A stretch of 39,299 nt of DNA from contig UQQU01000029.1 of NCBI GenBank assembly GCA_900543325.1, positions 1 to 39,299 of the forward strand, read 5' to 3'. Source of the DNA: an uncultured Clostridium sp. GTDB taxonomy: Bacteria; Bacillota; Clostridia; Clostridiales; Clostridiaceae. The position numbers and the translations under genes were made by a program. The notes beneath the pieces are model-generated. The model did no database searches. It saw only the letters and a list, made by a program, of their open reading frames with translations, and was not told the origin of the DNA. Of this stretch, positions 31,221-37,983 are shown piece after piece. Position 1 is the first letter of the stretch. The number at the start of each line of letters is the position of its first letter.

Positions 31221-31787
31221 CTACTTGCCGGTGGTTAGGCAACCTTTTATTTTTTCTATAGCCTTTTTTATAATTTTTGAAACTGCTGGTTGTTTTAATC
31301 CCACAAACTCTGAAATTTCTTGTTGAGTTAAATTCCTAAAATAATACATTGTTACTATTTCTTTTTCCCTATGATCTAAACACATCAACATTTTTTCAAT
31401 TTCATTTTTTATTAACAAATCATTTAAATAATCTTCTTTAGCTTGTACCAATTCAATGAATTGGACAGTTTTCTCGCCATCTTTACAAGTTGTACTATTT
31501 AATGATTGTATAGGCTGTTCATGAGGAACTCCTCTTTTTACGTTGTATCTCTTATCATCTTTAACTTCATCTAATATAGAACCTTTAATTCTTTTTCTAG
31601 CAAAATTTTTAAAAGGTTTATTGTTATTAATTTCATATTTTTCAGCTGCATCAATAAGTCCTAAGTATGCACTGCTTTTTAATTCATCTAATGAATACTT
31701 ATTCTTTAATTTAGGAAACATCTGCATAGCGATTTTATCAGCTAAAGCTATATGTTCTAAAATTAATTTTTCTTTTTCCTTATCCAT
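31221..31787 (-). CDS. Sigma-70 family RNA polymerase sigma factor
   Basis: About 188 residues from ATG 31787 (a GTG 6 nt upstream is also possible; GAGGTG lies close by). Region 2: YSLDELKSSAYLGLIDAAEK and FKNFARKRIKGSILDEVKDD (about 32-80), like FliA/SigF-type factors. Region 4: LDHREKEIVTMYYFRNLTQQ and EISEFVGLKQPAVSKI (about 135-170), a helix-turn-helix for the -35 box. Region 3 is short. It could direct host polymerase to phage promoters, probably the late genes that have no other visible activator. It overlaps the AP2-domain gene by 8 bp. Confidence 0.9.
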   Translation of the reverse strand: MDKEKEKLILEHIALADKIAMQMFPKLKNKYSLDELKSSAYLGLIDAAEKYEINNNKPFKNFARKRIKGSILDEVKDDKRYNVKRGVPHEQPIQSLNSTTCKDGEKTVQFIELVQAKEDYLNDLLIKNEIEKMLMCLDHREKEIVTMYYFRNLTQQEISEFVGLKQPAVSKIIKKAIEKIKGCLTTGK

Positions 31788-32145
31788 TTTCACCTCGTTT
31801 TAACCAATCTTCTAAAATCTTAATTGCTTTGTCTAAATCTTTATGTTGTCCTAAATGAACCTTTTTCTTAAGCTTTCTATCCCAAACTGATACTTTCCAA
31901 CTCTTATCTCTTTTATCCCAAGTGATTCCTCTTATATTGCTCTTAGGTGCTATTTGACTTTTCTTTATAGGTTTATTTATCACTTCTTTATAAATACAAT
32001 TGTCGTTTTTTCTCTGCTTAGTTATTACACCTGTACTGGTAGTAAAACCTAAGAAACTATTATATTTAATACATTCCATTGTTTGAGTTCCATCATCAAA
32101 TATAAAAGGATTAATTTTAAACCAACCACAATCTTTACATTCCAT
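31780..32145 (-). CDS. AP2-domain DNA-binding protein with N-terminal cysteine motif
   Basis: 121 residues from ATG 32145, which has site AAAGGAG; a longer frame from 32193 overlaps the previous gene. N-terminus CKDCGWF … CIKY … CIY (C3, C6 and later cysteines) may bind zinc. The C-terminal about 50 residues (SNIRGITWDKRDKSWKVSVW … KVHLGQHKDLDKAIKILEDW) are an AP2/ERF-type three-stranded DNA-binding domain. In phages AP2 domains are mostly joined to HNH nucleases; no nuclease motif is visible here, so it is more likely a regulator. Confidence 0.8.
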   Translation of the reverse strand: MECKDCGWFKINPFIFDDGTQTMECIKYNSFLGFTTSTGVITKQRKNDNCIYKEVINKPIKKSQIAPKSNIRGITWDKRDKSWKVSVWDRKLKKKVHLGQHKDLDKAIKILEDWLKRGENG

Positions 32146-32290
32146 GATATTCACTCCTTTTATAGTTTTCATAATTAATCTTTTGAACCTCAACTATTTG
32201 CTTGTCCCTCTTTTGGCTTAGCAAAACAGTCACTTCATCATTTAAACCAAATAATTTAATAGCTTCTTCAAGCATCTTTTGAACCGTCAT
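32135..32290 (-). CDS. Small early protein, unknown
   Basis: 51 residues (MTVQKMLEEAIKLFGLNDEV…). ATG 32290 overlaps the previous stop as ATGA and has AGGGGG in front; the stop overlaps the AP2 gene start. The pattern (helix, then strand TVLLSQ) resembles very small DNA-binding or Rha-like fragments, but I cannot name a family. Confidence 0.62.
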   Translation of the reverse strand: MTVQKMLEEAIKLFGLNDEVTVLLSQKRDKQIVEVQKINYENYKRSEYHGM

Positions 32291-32418
32291 TTTAATCCCC
32301 CTAAAAATTTTAATATTCCTTTTAATAAAGAACTAATTATAACTATGCCCCCTATACTTATAAGTGTTAATAGAGGAAGCACAAAGCTACATATTCCCCA
32401 ATAATTTATTGTTTCCAT
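32287..32418 (-). CDS. Single-pass membrane mini-protein
   Basis: 43 residues with one hydrophobic stretch (about 8-33, GICSFVLPLLTLISIGGIVI). Start ATG 32418 has a perfect ribosome site GGAGG. Overlaps the next gene by 4 bp (ATGA). Unknown role. Confidence 0.68.
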   Translation of the reverse strand: METINYWGICSFVLPLLTLISIGGIVIISSLLKGILKFLGGLK

Positions 32419-32439
32419 TTAAAATCCTCCTTTATCTTT

Positions 32440-32614
32440 ATTTAATCGTTCCAATTCCTCACCTTACTCTTATCGGTGTGTGGTTTTTGATAAGAGTTGA
32501 CCATTACTTACATCATTTTTCGCAACCTTGTGATTTTTAAAAGGCTTAACGCCTTTTCTAACCTTTACGACAACATTTTTCGCACCACCTCCCAAAATAA
32601 AAGGCTTTTCAGCC
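32440..32614 (-). other. Noncoding structured region in the early operon
   Basis: About 200 bp without a credible gene. It holds a perfect 9-bp inverted repeat ACTCTTATC/GATAAGAGT (32466-32497), a hairpin AAAAGGC/GCCTTTT (near 32544-32562), a terminator-like hairpin GGCT/AGCC with T-rich tail (32594-32614) directly after the 91-residue gene, and a duplicated GCGAAAAATG. May encode a small RNA or an attenuator between the first early genes and the rest. Confidence 0.5.
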
Positions 32615-32623
32615 TACTTATCT

Positions 32624-32899
32624 TTAAAGTGTACAAATCTCTTTAGATATCTCATTAAGAGCATTAATGATTTCATCTCTAGTTTTGAATTTTAACCATT
32701 CTTTAGTTTCTAAATTAACTTCATACTCTTTATTATTTGTTTTTTCTCTTTTATTCCAACCCATTGGGAATATCTGTATTAATAAAATCTTTGTATGGGC
32801 ATAAAAATTAACAAATACATCTGCATCAGTTAATGCAGTTTTATCATAAGCTGCGTTCATTATTTTCATTACTAGATTTTTAACTTCTAAATCATTCAT
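32624..32899 (-). CDS. Early phage protein, unknown
   Basis: 91 residues (MNDLEVKNLVMKIMNAAYDK…). Mixed alpha/beta; C-terminal helix LKFKTRDEIINALNEISKE. Located after the excisionase-like gene and followed by a terminator-like hairpin. No family recognised. Confidence 0.72.
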   Translation of the reverse strand: MNDLEVKNLVMKIMNAAYDKTALTDADVFVNFYAHTKILLIQIFPMGWNKREKTNNKEYEVNLETKEWLKFKTRDEIINALNEISKEICTL

Positions 32900-32910
32900 A
32901 CTATCAACTC

Positions 32911-33090
32911 CTAACTTGCATTATCGAACCATTCTAAGAATGATTCTTTTCTTATTCTCAACAATCTACCTATTTTAAGCGTTGGAAACTCTTTTCTTTT
33001 AATTAAGTCATAAGCAGTATTTCTACTTATCTTTAAAAATTGTTGTATGTCTTTAACTTCCATTACTTCCGGTAACTCTTCTCTTGTCAT
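32911..33090 (-). CDS. Excisionase-like helix-turn-helix protein (HTH_17)
   Basis: 59 residues. VKDIQQFLKISRNTAYDLIK … FPTLKIGRLLRIRKESFLEW is the classical winged MerR/Xis-type HTH_17 domain. Start ATG 33090 has site GGGAGG; it overlaps the XRE gene before it by 38 bp. Likely to bend DNA at att arm sites for excision, or to regulate; integrase lies at the same prophage end but in the opposite direction. Confidence 0.8.
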   Translation of the reverse strand: MTREELPEVMEVKDIQQFLKISRNTAYDLIKRKEFPTLKIGRLLRIRKESFLEWFDNAS

Positions 33091-33286
33091 TTTTTATGTC
33101 CTCCCATCCAAGTAATTCATTTGGAGTTATATCAAGCACTAAACATATAGCAATTATTTTATCTGCAGTTGGACTACTTTGCCCTGCTTCTATTTTAGAT
33201 ATATGTCTTCTTGATATTCCTGTAGCTTTACTTAACCCATACACAGTCATCCTTTTTAATAACCTGTACTGTTCAAGTTTAATCAT
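33053..33286 (-). CDS. XRE-family regulator
   Basis: 77 residues. Helix-turn-helix MTVYGLSKATGISRRHISKI … SSPTADKIIAICLVLDITPNEL. Second early regulator, with an operator-like palindrome (33348-33360) ahead of it. Could fine-tune the switch or the early operon. Confidence 0.88.
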   Translation of the reverse strand: MIKLEQYRLLKRMTVYGLSKATGISRRHISKIEAGQSSPTADKIIAICLVLDITPNELLGWEDIKNDKRRVTGSNGS

Positions 33287-33344
33287 TTGTATAACCTTCT
33301 TTTCTTTAATAATTCACATCTTAATTGGATAAAATAATATTGTA

Positions 33345-33569
33345 CTATTCCATTTTGGAATATAGTTCAGTAAAAAAAATTATTTCAACATTAAGATTTT
33401 TATCTTTTGTCTTAAGCAATTCTGTTACTTGTGCGATTTCTAGTTGTGTCCAAGGAATAGCATTATTAACCTTAGCACTTACTGTACGTATTGATTTTCC
33501 TATGGCTTGTGCAATATCCTTTCTGCTAAAGCCTAACTTTTTGCTGAAATAATCAACGTTATTTGACAC
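33345..33569 (-). CDS. Cro-like regulator
   Basis: 74 residues from GTG 33569 with site GGAGGTGTAGAG. HTH in LGFSRKDIAQAIGKSIRTVS followed by a helical part. First gene of the leftward early operon, divergent from the CI-like repressor, controlled by a TTGACA/TATATT promoter with an operator in the spacer. Confidence 0.82.
   Translation of the reverse strand: MSNNVDYFSKKLGFSRKDIAQAIGKSIRTVSAKVNNAIPWTQLEIAQVTELLKTKDKNLNVEIIFFTELYSKME
33348..33360. promoter_or_regulatory. Operator inside the end of the Cro-like gene
   Basis: TTCC-ATTTT-GGAA. On the minus strand TACAAT follows directly, as a possible -10 box of a promoter for the second XRE gene; its 17-nt spacer equals the promoter spacer at 33617-33633 at 15 of 17 positions. 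Confidence 0.55.
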
Positions 33570-33583
33570 CTCTACACCTCCAT

Positions 33584-33671
33584 TTCCAAATTGGAATACC
33601 TTATGTATATAATATACTATTCCAATTTGGCATTGTCAATGCTTTTTTAGAACTTTTTTTCCATTTTGGAA
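33584..33671. promoter_or_regulatory. Lysogeny switch: three operators and the leftward early promoter
   Basis: Operators TTCCAAATTGGAA (33584-33596), TTCCAATTTGGCA (33620-33632, one arm imperfect) and TTCCATTTTGGAA (33659-33671), centres 36 and 39 bp apart. The leftward promoter is TTGACA (33639-33634), 17-bp spacer, TATATT (33616-33611); the middle operator fills the spacer, so repressor binding must block polymerase. The rightward promoter for the repressor gene lies to the right and is less clear. Confidence 0.8.
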
Positions 33672-33729
33672 AAAATACTGTTTTTTTTGTTGTTTTTAGT
33701 TAAAATATAAGGGATAAGGTGGTGAAAAT

Positions 33730-34074
33730 ATGAAAGTATTTGGTGATAGATTAACTCAACTTTTAGAAGAACATAATCTTAATCAGGTTGAATTTGCAAA
33801 AATTCTAAATACTACTGCTCCTACAATTAATAAATATTGCAAAGGTAGAGTTCCTGGTGCTGAAATAGTAAATGAAATAGCGAATTACTTTGATGTAACG
33901 GTAGATTATTTATATGGAAGAGTTGATAATCCAAAGAATTCAATTATTTATCTACCAGAAGATTACGAAATTGAAGTAAAAGGAACATTAACTAAAATAG
34001 GTAAAAATAAATTAGAAGATGTTTTAAAGAAACTTGAAGAAGTTGGTTTCGATATAGACAAGTTATTAAAATAA
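33730..34074 (+). CDS. CI-like repressor without a peptidase domain
   Basis: 114 residues. N-terminal XRE helix-turn-helix (LNQVEFAKILNTTAPTINKY, about 17-36) followed by FDVTVDYLYGR, typical of gram-positive phage repressors, and a short C-terminal helical part for oligomerisation. No S24/LexA-like self-cleavage domain is present, so RecA-stimulated autocleavage is unlikely; release must come from another factor. Ribosome site AAGGTGG. Followed by its own terminator. Confidence 0.88.
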   Translation: MKVFGDRLTQLLEEHNLNQVEFAKILNTTAPTINKYCKGRVPGAEIVNEIANYFDVTVDYLYGRVDNPKNSIIYLPEDYEIEVKGTLTKIGKNKLEDVLKKLEEVGFDIDKLLK

Positions 34075-34082
34075 AAAAAGAC

Positions 34083-34110
34083 TACTGATACAAGTTATCA
34101 GTAATTTTTT
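34083..34110 (+). terminator. Terminator of the repressor gene
   Basis: TACTGATA (34083-34090) and TATCAGTA (34096-34103) form an 8-bp stem followed by T-rich sequence. Confidence 0.85.
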
Positions 34111-34122
34111 TAATACATTATA

Positions 34123-34134
34123 GAACATAAGTTC
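34123..34134. promoter_or_regulatory. lexA box: LexA-box-like site GAAC-ATAA-GTTC
   Basis: Perfect match to the Firmicutes SOS operator GAAC-N4-GTTC, in the 160-bp gap before the small ORF and the integrase gene. A second palindrome GACTATAGTC follows within 20 bp. SOS control is inferred from the motif and from the repressor lacking a cleavage domain. Confidence 0.6.
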
Positions 34135-34232
34135 GTATGCGACTATAGTCCCATATTCCTTTTTGTAATTAAAAGGTATAAAATAGAATTTGTTGGGATT
34201 AAATACAAAGGGACAAAAAAGGTGGGTAAAAT

Positions 34233-34421
34233 ATGTTGAGTGTTGAAGAACTAGAGATATTAAGAAACATAGTAAAAGTAAAAACGAAAGGGAAAATAGT
34301 TTTTGAAAGTTTGAATAATACAAGTACTTTTGGCAATAATGCTGAAAAAGGAGTTGATTGTATTGGAAATATTAACGGTCTTTGTGCGCCAAAGGGGAAA
34401 AAAACATCATGTAATGGTTGA
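34233..34421 (+). CDS. Small ORF upstream of and overlapping integrase
   Basis: 62 residues (MLSVEELEILRNIVKVKTKG…). ATG 34233 has the best ribosome site of the region (AAGGTGGG). The frame overlaps the start of integrase in a different frame. First gene behind the LexA-like box, so it may be an SOS-induced factor such as an antirepressor, or only a leader that sets integrase translation. Its C-terminal part is probably constrained by overlap. No family recognised. Confidence 0.5.
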   Translation: MLSVEELEILRNIVKVKTKGKIVFESLNNTSTFGNNAEKGVDCIGNINGLCAPKGKKTSCNG

Positions 34422-35481
34422 ATACAGGGACAAAGATAATAGAAGAAAACAGAAAAGTTTAGGTAGTTATGATAGCAGTAGACAAGCAAATAAGGTCATG
34501 ATACAAGAAAAAAGCAAGCTATTAAATAACAACTTAGTAATCCCTAATAAATTAACGTTAGAAGGCTATATAAGGGAATGGCACTCTAATAGACATAATA
34601 AGTTAGCTATAACTACATATAATCGCTATAGTCTTATAGTAGATGAAATTTGCGATTTTATAGGCAATATTGAATTACAAAAAGTAACGCCTGTACATAT
34701 TAATAAATTTTATAATTCATTAGATAAAATTACATATAAAAGAAGGAAACCTCTTTCCGAAAAAACTAAGTTACAATATCATAGATTACTTAGTAAAGCA
34801 TTTAAAGATGCTTATAGATTAGAGTACATAAATAAAAATATCATGGAGTTAGTAGAAGCTCCAAAACCTAAAAAATATACTGCTGCATTTCTTGATCCTG
34901 TACAGGTAAAACAATTATTTGAAGGAGTTAAAAACTCTAGATATGAAGTTCCTGTACACTTAGCAATCGGACTTGGACTTCGTGCAAGTGAAATATTTGG
35001 TCTTATGTGGGATAAAGTAGACTTTGAAAATAATCTAATAAAAATAGATACTGTATCGGTCTATGATGAAGATTTAAAAAGGCCTGTACTAAAAGAACCT
35101 AAAAGCGAAACATCTGATAGAGTTCTTACTGCTCCAAAGGAAATTATGGAGTTGCTAAAAAAACAAAAGCAATTTCAAAATGATATTGGATTAGATACTA
35201 ATTTTGTATTTACCAATGAAAATGGAACACAGGCAACTTCTGCAAGTTTTCATACACCCTACACAAATTATATTAAAAGAAGAAATTTACCTCATGTTAG
35301 ATTTCACGATTTAAGACATACTAATGCAAGTCTTATGCTTTTAGCTGGAGTTGATGTTAAAACTACATCAAAAAGATTAGGTCATAGTGAAATAGGAATA
35401 ACATTAAATTTATATACTCATGTACTGGATCAATTAGAAAGAGATGCAAGTAATAAAATATCAAATGTAATTTATACATAA
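34363..35481 (+). CDS. int: Tyrosine recombinase (phage integrase)
   Basis: About 372 residues if started at TTG 34363 behind AAAGGAG; the frame is open further upstream (34330). N-terminus VRQRGKKHHVMVEYRDKDNR is the arm-DNA-binding AP2-like domain of Tn916-type integrases, then a SAM-like core-binding domain, then the catalytic domain: Arg in GLGLRASEIFGLMW, Lys near EPKSETSDR, H-x2-R in FHDLRHTNAS, His in RLGHSEIG and the nucleophile in LNLYTHVLD. It recombines attP with the tRNA-Arg site. Candidate arm sites lie at both ends. Terminator follows. Confidence 0.95.
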   Translation: MEILTVFVRQRGKKHHVMVEYRDKDNRRKQKSLGSYDSSRQANKVMIQEKSKLLNNNLVIPNKLTLEGYIREWHSNRHNKLAITTYNRYSLIVDEICDFIGNIELQKVTPVHINKFYNSLDKITYKRRKPLSEKTKLQYHRLLSKAFKDAYRLEYINKNIMELVEAPKPKKYTAAFLDPVQVKQLFEGVKNSRYEVPVHLAIGLGLRASEIFGLMWDKVDFENNLIKIDTVSVYDEDLKRPVLKEPKSETSDRVLTAPKEIMELLKKQKQFQNDIGLDTNFVFTNENGTQATSASFHTPYTNYIKRRNLPHVRFHDLRHTNASLMLLAGVDVKTTSKRLGHSEIGITLNLYTHVLDQLERDASNKISNVIYT

Positions 35482-35504
35482 GAGCCTTTCATGGCTCTTT
35501 TTTT
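35481..35504 (+). terminator. Integrase terminator
   Basis: AGAGCC (35481-35486) and GGCTCT (35493-35498) followed by T-run. Confidence 0.88.
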
Positions 35505-35507
35505 ACT

Positions 35508-35545
35508 GTCATTGTCAGTAGAATGTCAGTAAATTGTCAGTAAAA
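35508..35545. repeat. Right arm-type integrase sites (candidate)
   Basis: Three direct TGTCAGTA units plus a degenerate TGTCATTG; the 24 bp 35522-35545 are identical to 985-1008 near attL. Lies between integrase terminator and attR. The 120 bp that follow also contain a long imperfect inverted repeat AAGGGACAAG/CTTGTCCTT (35578-35639). Confidence 0.7.
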
Positions 35546-35667
35546 CTTTTTAAATTATATAAAATTATATGAAATTAAAAGGGACAAGCAATGTTGTTAA
35601 CCCTCTAAAATACAGGCTTTACAATACTACTTGTCCTTATTTGGTACTAGGTGGACAAACTAACAAC

Positions 35668-35715
35668 GGACTTCGAATCCAGGCGTCGGGGGTTCGAATC
35701 CCTCTGGGTGCACCA
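35668..35715. repeat. attR: attR core, 48-bp direct repeat (displaced tRNA-Arg 3' half)
   Basis: Perfect copy of 868-915. This is the original host 3' end of the tRNA gene, now without its 5' half, still followed by its host terminator. Confidence 0.95.
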
Positions 35716-35720
35716 TAAAA

Positions 35721-35758
35721 TGGACTATTTCATTGAGATAAATGAAATAGTCCATTTA
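35721..35758 (+). terminator. Original host terminator of the tRNA-Arg gene
   Basis: A 14-bp perfect stem TGGACTATTTCATT/AATGAAATAGTCCA with a 6-nt loop, followed by TTTATTTA. It is now orphaned behind attR. Confidence 0.85.
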
Positions 35759-35890
35759 TTTAGTAAAAATGTATCTTCTCTTTTTTCTTACTTATATATC
35801 TAGCGTTGATAAAAAATTTATCTATACTTTACATTATGAGAAAAATTTTATGTCCTATTTTATATAAAATAAATAATCTAGTAAATATCA

Positions 35891-35944
35891 TAAAAAATTA
35901 ACTCATCGAACTATTATAATAGTATCAATGAGTTATATCTAATA
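35891..35944 (-). terminator. Terminator of the host-side ssb gene
   Basis: AACTCAT/ATGAGTT arms (35900-35906, 35938-35944) enclosing an inner palindrome ACTATTATAATAGT; a run of six T follows on the minus strand. Confidence 0.8.
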
Positions 35945-35985
35945 TGTGAAAACCTATTTTACTTTTCACACCATATATATGCTCT

Positions 35986-36351
35986 TTAAAATGGTACTTC
36001 TTCGTTAATTCCTTCATTAACGACCTTTTTTTTGCTATCTATAAAAGTAAATTCATTTAAAATTACATCAACTTTATACCTTTTCTCTCCAGCTTCAGTG
36101 ACATAATTACTACTTCTAATCTTTCCTTCAACTGCTAATCTGCTTCCCTTACCAACATTATGAGCTAATATTATAGCTTTTTTATCAAATGCTACTACTT
36201 CTACAAATGTTGCTATTCTTTCATTTCTTTTAACATTATACTCATTTACAGCTAAAGTAAATCTAACATATTTTCCTTCTTTTTCATCCTTCTTATAATC
36301 CTTCAATTCTAAATCATTAACTACATTACCCACTAAAGTAACCTTATTCAT
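35986..36351 (-). CDS. ssb: Single-stranded DNA-binding protein (host side)
   Basis: 121 residues: OB-fold start MNKVTLVGNVVNDLELKDYK, core TFVEVVAFDKKAIILAHNVG and acidic tail NEEVPF. Ribosome site GGAGGT. It is outside att and has little linker, unlike the phage SSB; it could be a secondary SSB of the kind used in competence in Firmicutes. Which ssb is the main host gene cannot be told here. Confidence 0.92.
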   Translation of the reverse strand: MNKVTLVGNVVNDLELKDYKKDEKEGKYVRFTLAVNEYNVKRNERIATFVEVVAFDKKAIILAHNVGKGSRLAVEGKIRSSNYVTEAGEKRYKVDVILNEFTFIDSKKKVVNEGINEEVPF

Positions 36352-36429
36352 ATTTTACACCTCCAAGAATTAACTATCTTAATTCTTGACCAGAACATAT
36401 CTTCTTATACATATAAAATATATTTTTTA

Positions 36430-37209
36430 TTAGAAACCTAAATCACTAGTAATCATATCTACTCCCATATCAATTAGCTTATTTATATCATTTTTATTGT
36501 TTATAGTCCATACATTAACTTTTGCACCATTTAAATGTGCTAAATCAATTTTATCTTTTGTTATTTTATCCACCTTAATATCTATTCCATAGTTTCCGTA
36601 TTTTTTTAATAGGTTAATATTTTCTATAGTTATATCACTTAGATATTGAAAGTGAATTTTATCACTATATTCTCTAATATATTTTATCCACTCATATGAA
36701 GTAGATATTATTATAGTATTATCCTCAAGGCCATATTTCTTTATTTTATCAACAATGTCCTTAACATTTTTCACATTAACTGCTTTAAATTCAATAATTG
36801 GTGTTAATTTATTTTCAACACAACAATTCAAATATTCATCTAAAGTTGGTATTTTTAAATTATTATAGTTAGAAATATTATTGCCACTATCTATATTAAG
36901 TGCTTTTACCTCTACTAAATCCATATTTTTAATCTCCCCTACACCATTTGTCATTCTTTCAACATCAGCATCATGAAATACAACAATATTTCCATCTCTT
37001 AATACATATATGTCTGCTTCAACTCCCCATGCACCTACACTAGCTGCCCTACTAAAAGATGGTATAGTATTTTCAGGTTCTAAAGCACTAGCTCCTCTAT
37101 GCCCTATTATTTTTATATTGCGATCATCCCCATATGTATTAATATTAACATTCAACATTATAATCAATAATAATATAGTTATTTTTAAAATATTATATAT
37201 GGTTTTCAT
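36430..37209 (-). CDS. Exported glycerophosphodiester phosphodiesterase
   Basis: 259 residues from ATG 37209; the frame extends to 37272 without a ribosome site. Signal sequence MKTIYNILKITILLLIIMLN, then GDPD motifs: IIGHRGASALEPENTIPSF (catalytic HRG, E, N), VEADIYVLRDGNIVVFHDADVERMTNG (metal E, D and catalytic H), IEFKAVN. It splits glycerophosphodiesters to sn-glycerol-3-phosphate and an alcohol outside the cell. TIM-barrel end VNVWTINNKNDINKLIDMG is typical. Single gene. Confidence 0.93.
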   Translation of the reverse strand: MKTIYNILKITILLLIIMLNVNINTYGDDRNIKIIGHRGASALEPENTIPSFSRAASVGAWGVEADIYVLRDGNIVVFHDADVERMTNGVGEIKNMDLVEVKALNIDSGNNISNYNNLKIPTLDEYLNCCVENKLTPIIEFKAVNVKNVKDIVDKIKKYGLEDNTIIISTSYEWIKYIREYSDKIHFQYLSDITIENINLLKKYGNYGIDIKVDKITKDKIDLAHLNGAKVNVWTINNKNDINKLIDMGVDMITSDLGF

Positions 37210-37385
37210 ACTCTTTCTTCTTTCTATTATAATTAACATGTAGTTAAGTATATTATTAATACTTTTACTCAAAATAATACATTTTATGTATATAGAAGAG
37301 TCATTTTATTGACAACGGGTTCAGATTTTGGGTGCAAAATATTATAATCACACACAAAATCACACCATAAATCTCAGCCATAACC

Positions 37386-37435
37386 ACAATAAAAATAATA
37401 AAAAGTGGAGCTAAGACATTCATCTTAACTCCACT
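37386..37435 (-). terminator. Terminator behind the 113-residue frame
   Basis: AGTGGAG-C-TAAGA and TCTTA-A-CTCCACT pair (37404-37435) with one internal mismatch; on the minus strand TTTTTATTATTTTTATT follows. The remaining sequence 37273-37403 holds no gene I can see. Confidence 0.75.
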
Positions 37436-37502
37436 TCTATTTGAGTCGTAATACTTTAATTATATTCGTTAATATAAACATTTGAGCATTTCGCTTATTT
37501 GT

Positions 37503-37844
37503 TTACCTTGCGACATTCATGTATTTATTATACAAAGAACTGCACTCGTTCAGACATTCTAAATATAAATCCCTCACCTCTTTGTTTGGACTTAATTTCA
37601 AATACTGTTCACATTCTAAAATAGAAATTAAAGGTTTTATTTTAAAATAATATAGATACTCTGAGTCTTCTTTTAATATAGATAAATAATTTTTTAAAAT
37701 ATTCACGTAGAACCCTTCACCTATTCTGAAATTACACTTTTTAATTAATTCCTCATAAAAATTTGAAATATCGTTAGCAAAATAATTTCCGTTATTTTCT
37801 CTGTTATCTCCATAATAATGTCCAAAAGGGGTTTCCCAGAGCAT
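37503..37844 (-). CDS. Hypothetical protein, possibly a truncated gene
   Basis: 113 residues (MLWETPFGHYYGDNRENNGN…), aromatic-rich, helical C-terminal part. ATG 37844 has no ribosome site and an in-frame TAG lies three codons upstream, so this may be the 3' remnant of a longer gene. The composition resembles small immunity or accessory proteins, but I recognise no family. The preceding 37845-37980 region has no gene. Confidence 0.5.
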   Translation of the reverse strand: MLWETPFGHYYGDNRENNGNYFANDISNFYEELIKKCNFRIGEGFYVNILKNYLSILKEDSEYLYYFKIKPLISILECEQYLKLSPNKEVRDLYLECLNECSSLYNKYMNVAR

Positions 37845-37983
37845 CCCAGTCTATTTGATTTCACTATATAAAACTTGAGTGTCTCTTTTACAATTAAGAA
37901 TACAATATTTTGAAATTATCTTATAAACTTTTCATCGGAGCTTCTCCAAGAATGTATAAAAATAAATATACAGCTTTAAAATA

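Larger units (their letters stand above)
868..35715. mobile_element. Complete siphovirus prophage integrated in tRNA-Arg
   Basis: The element is bounded by a perfect 48-bp direct repeat that equals the 3' part of the tRNA-Arg gene. It carries all expected modules: integrase, CI/Cro switch, recombination and replication genes, small and large terminase, portal, capsid, tail genes with a tape measure of about 640 residues (long non-contractile tail expected), holin and endolysin. All reading frames look intact, so the prophage could be functional. Gene order is HK97-like for head and tail genes. Non-standard cargo is an actin-type partition cassette next to attL. Boundaries are seen directly; functionality is inferred. 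Confidence 0.95.

Noticed and set aside
34199..34489. Minus-strand frames of 85 and 96 codons opposite the small ORF and integrase start
   Set aside because: Phe/Leu-rich antisense shadows without ribosome sites.
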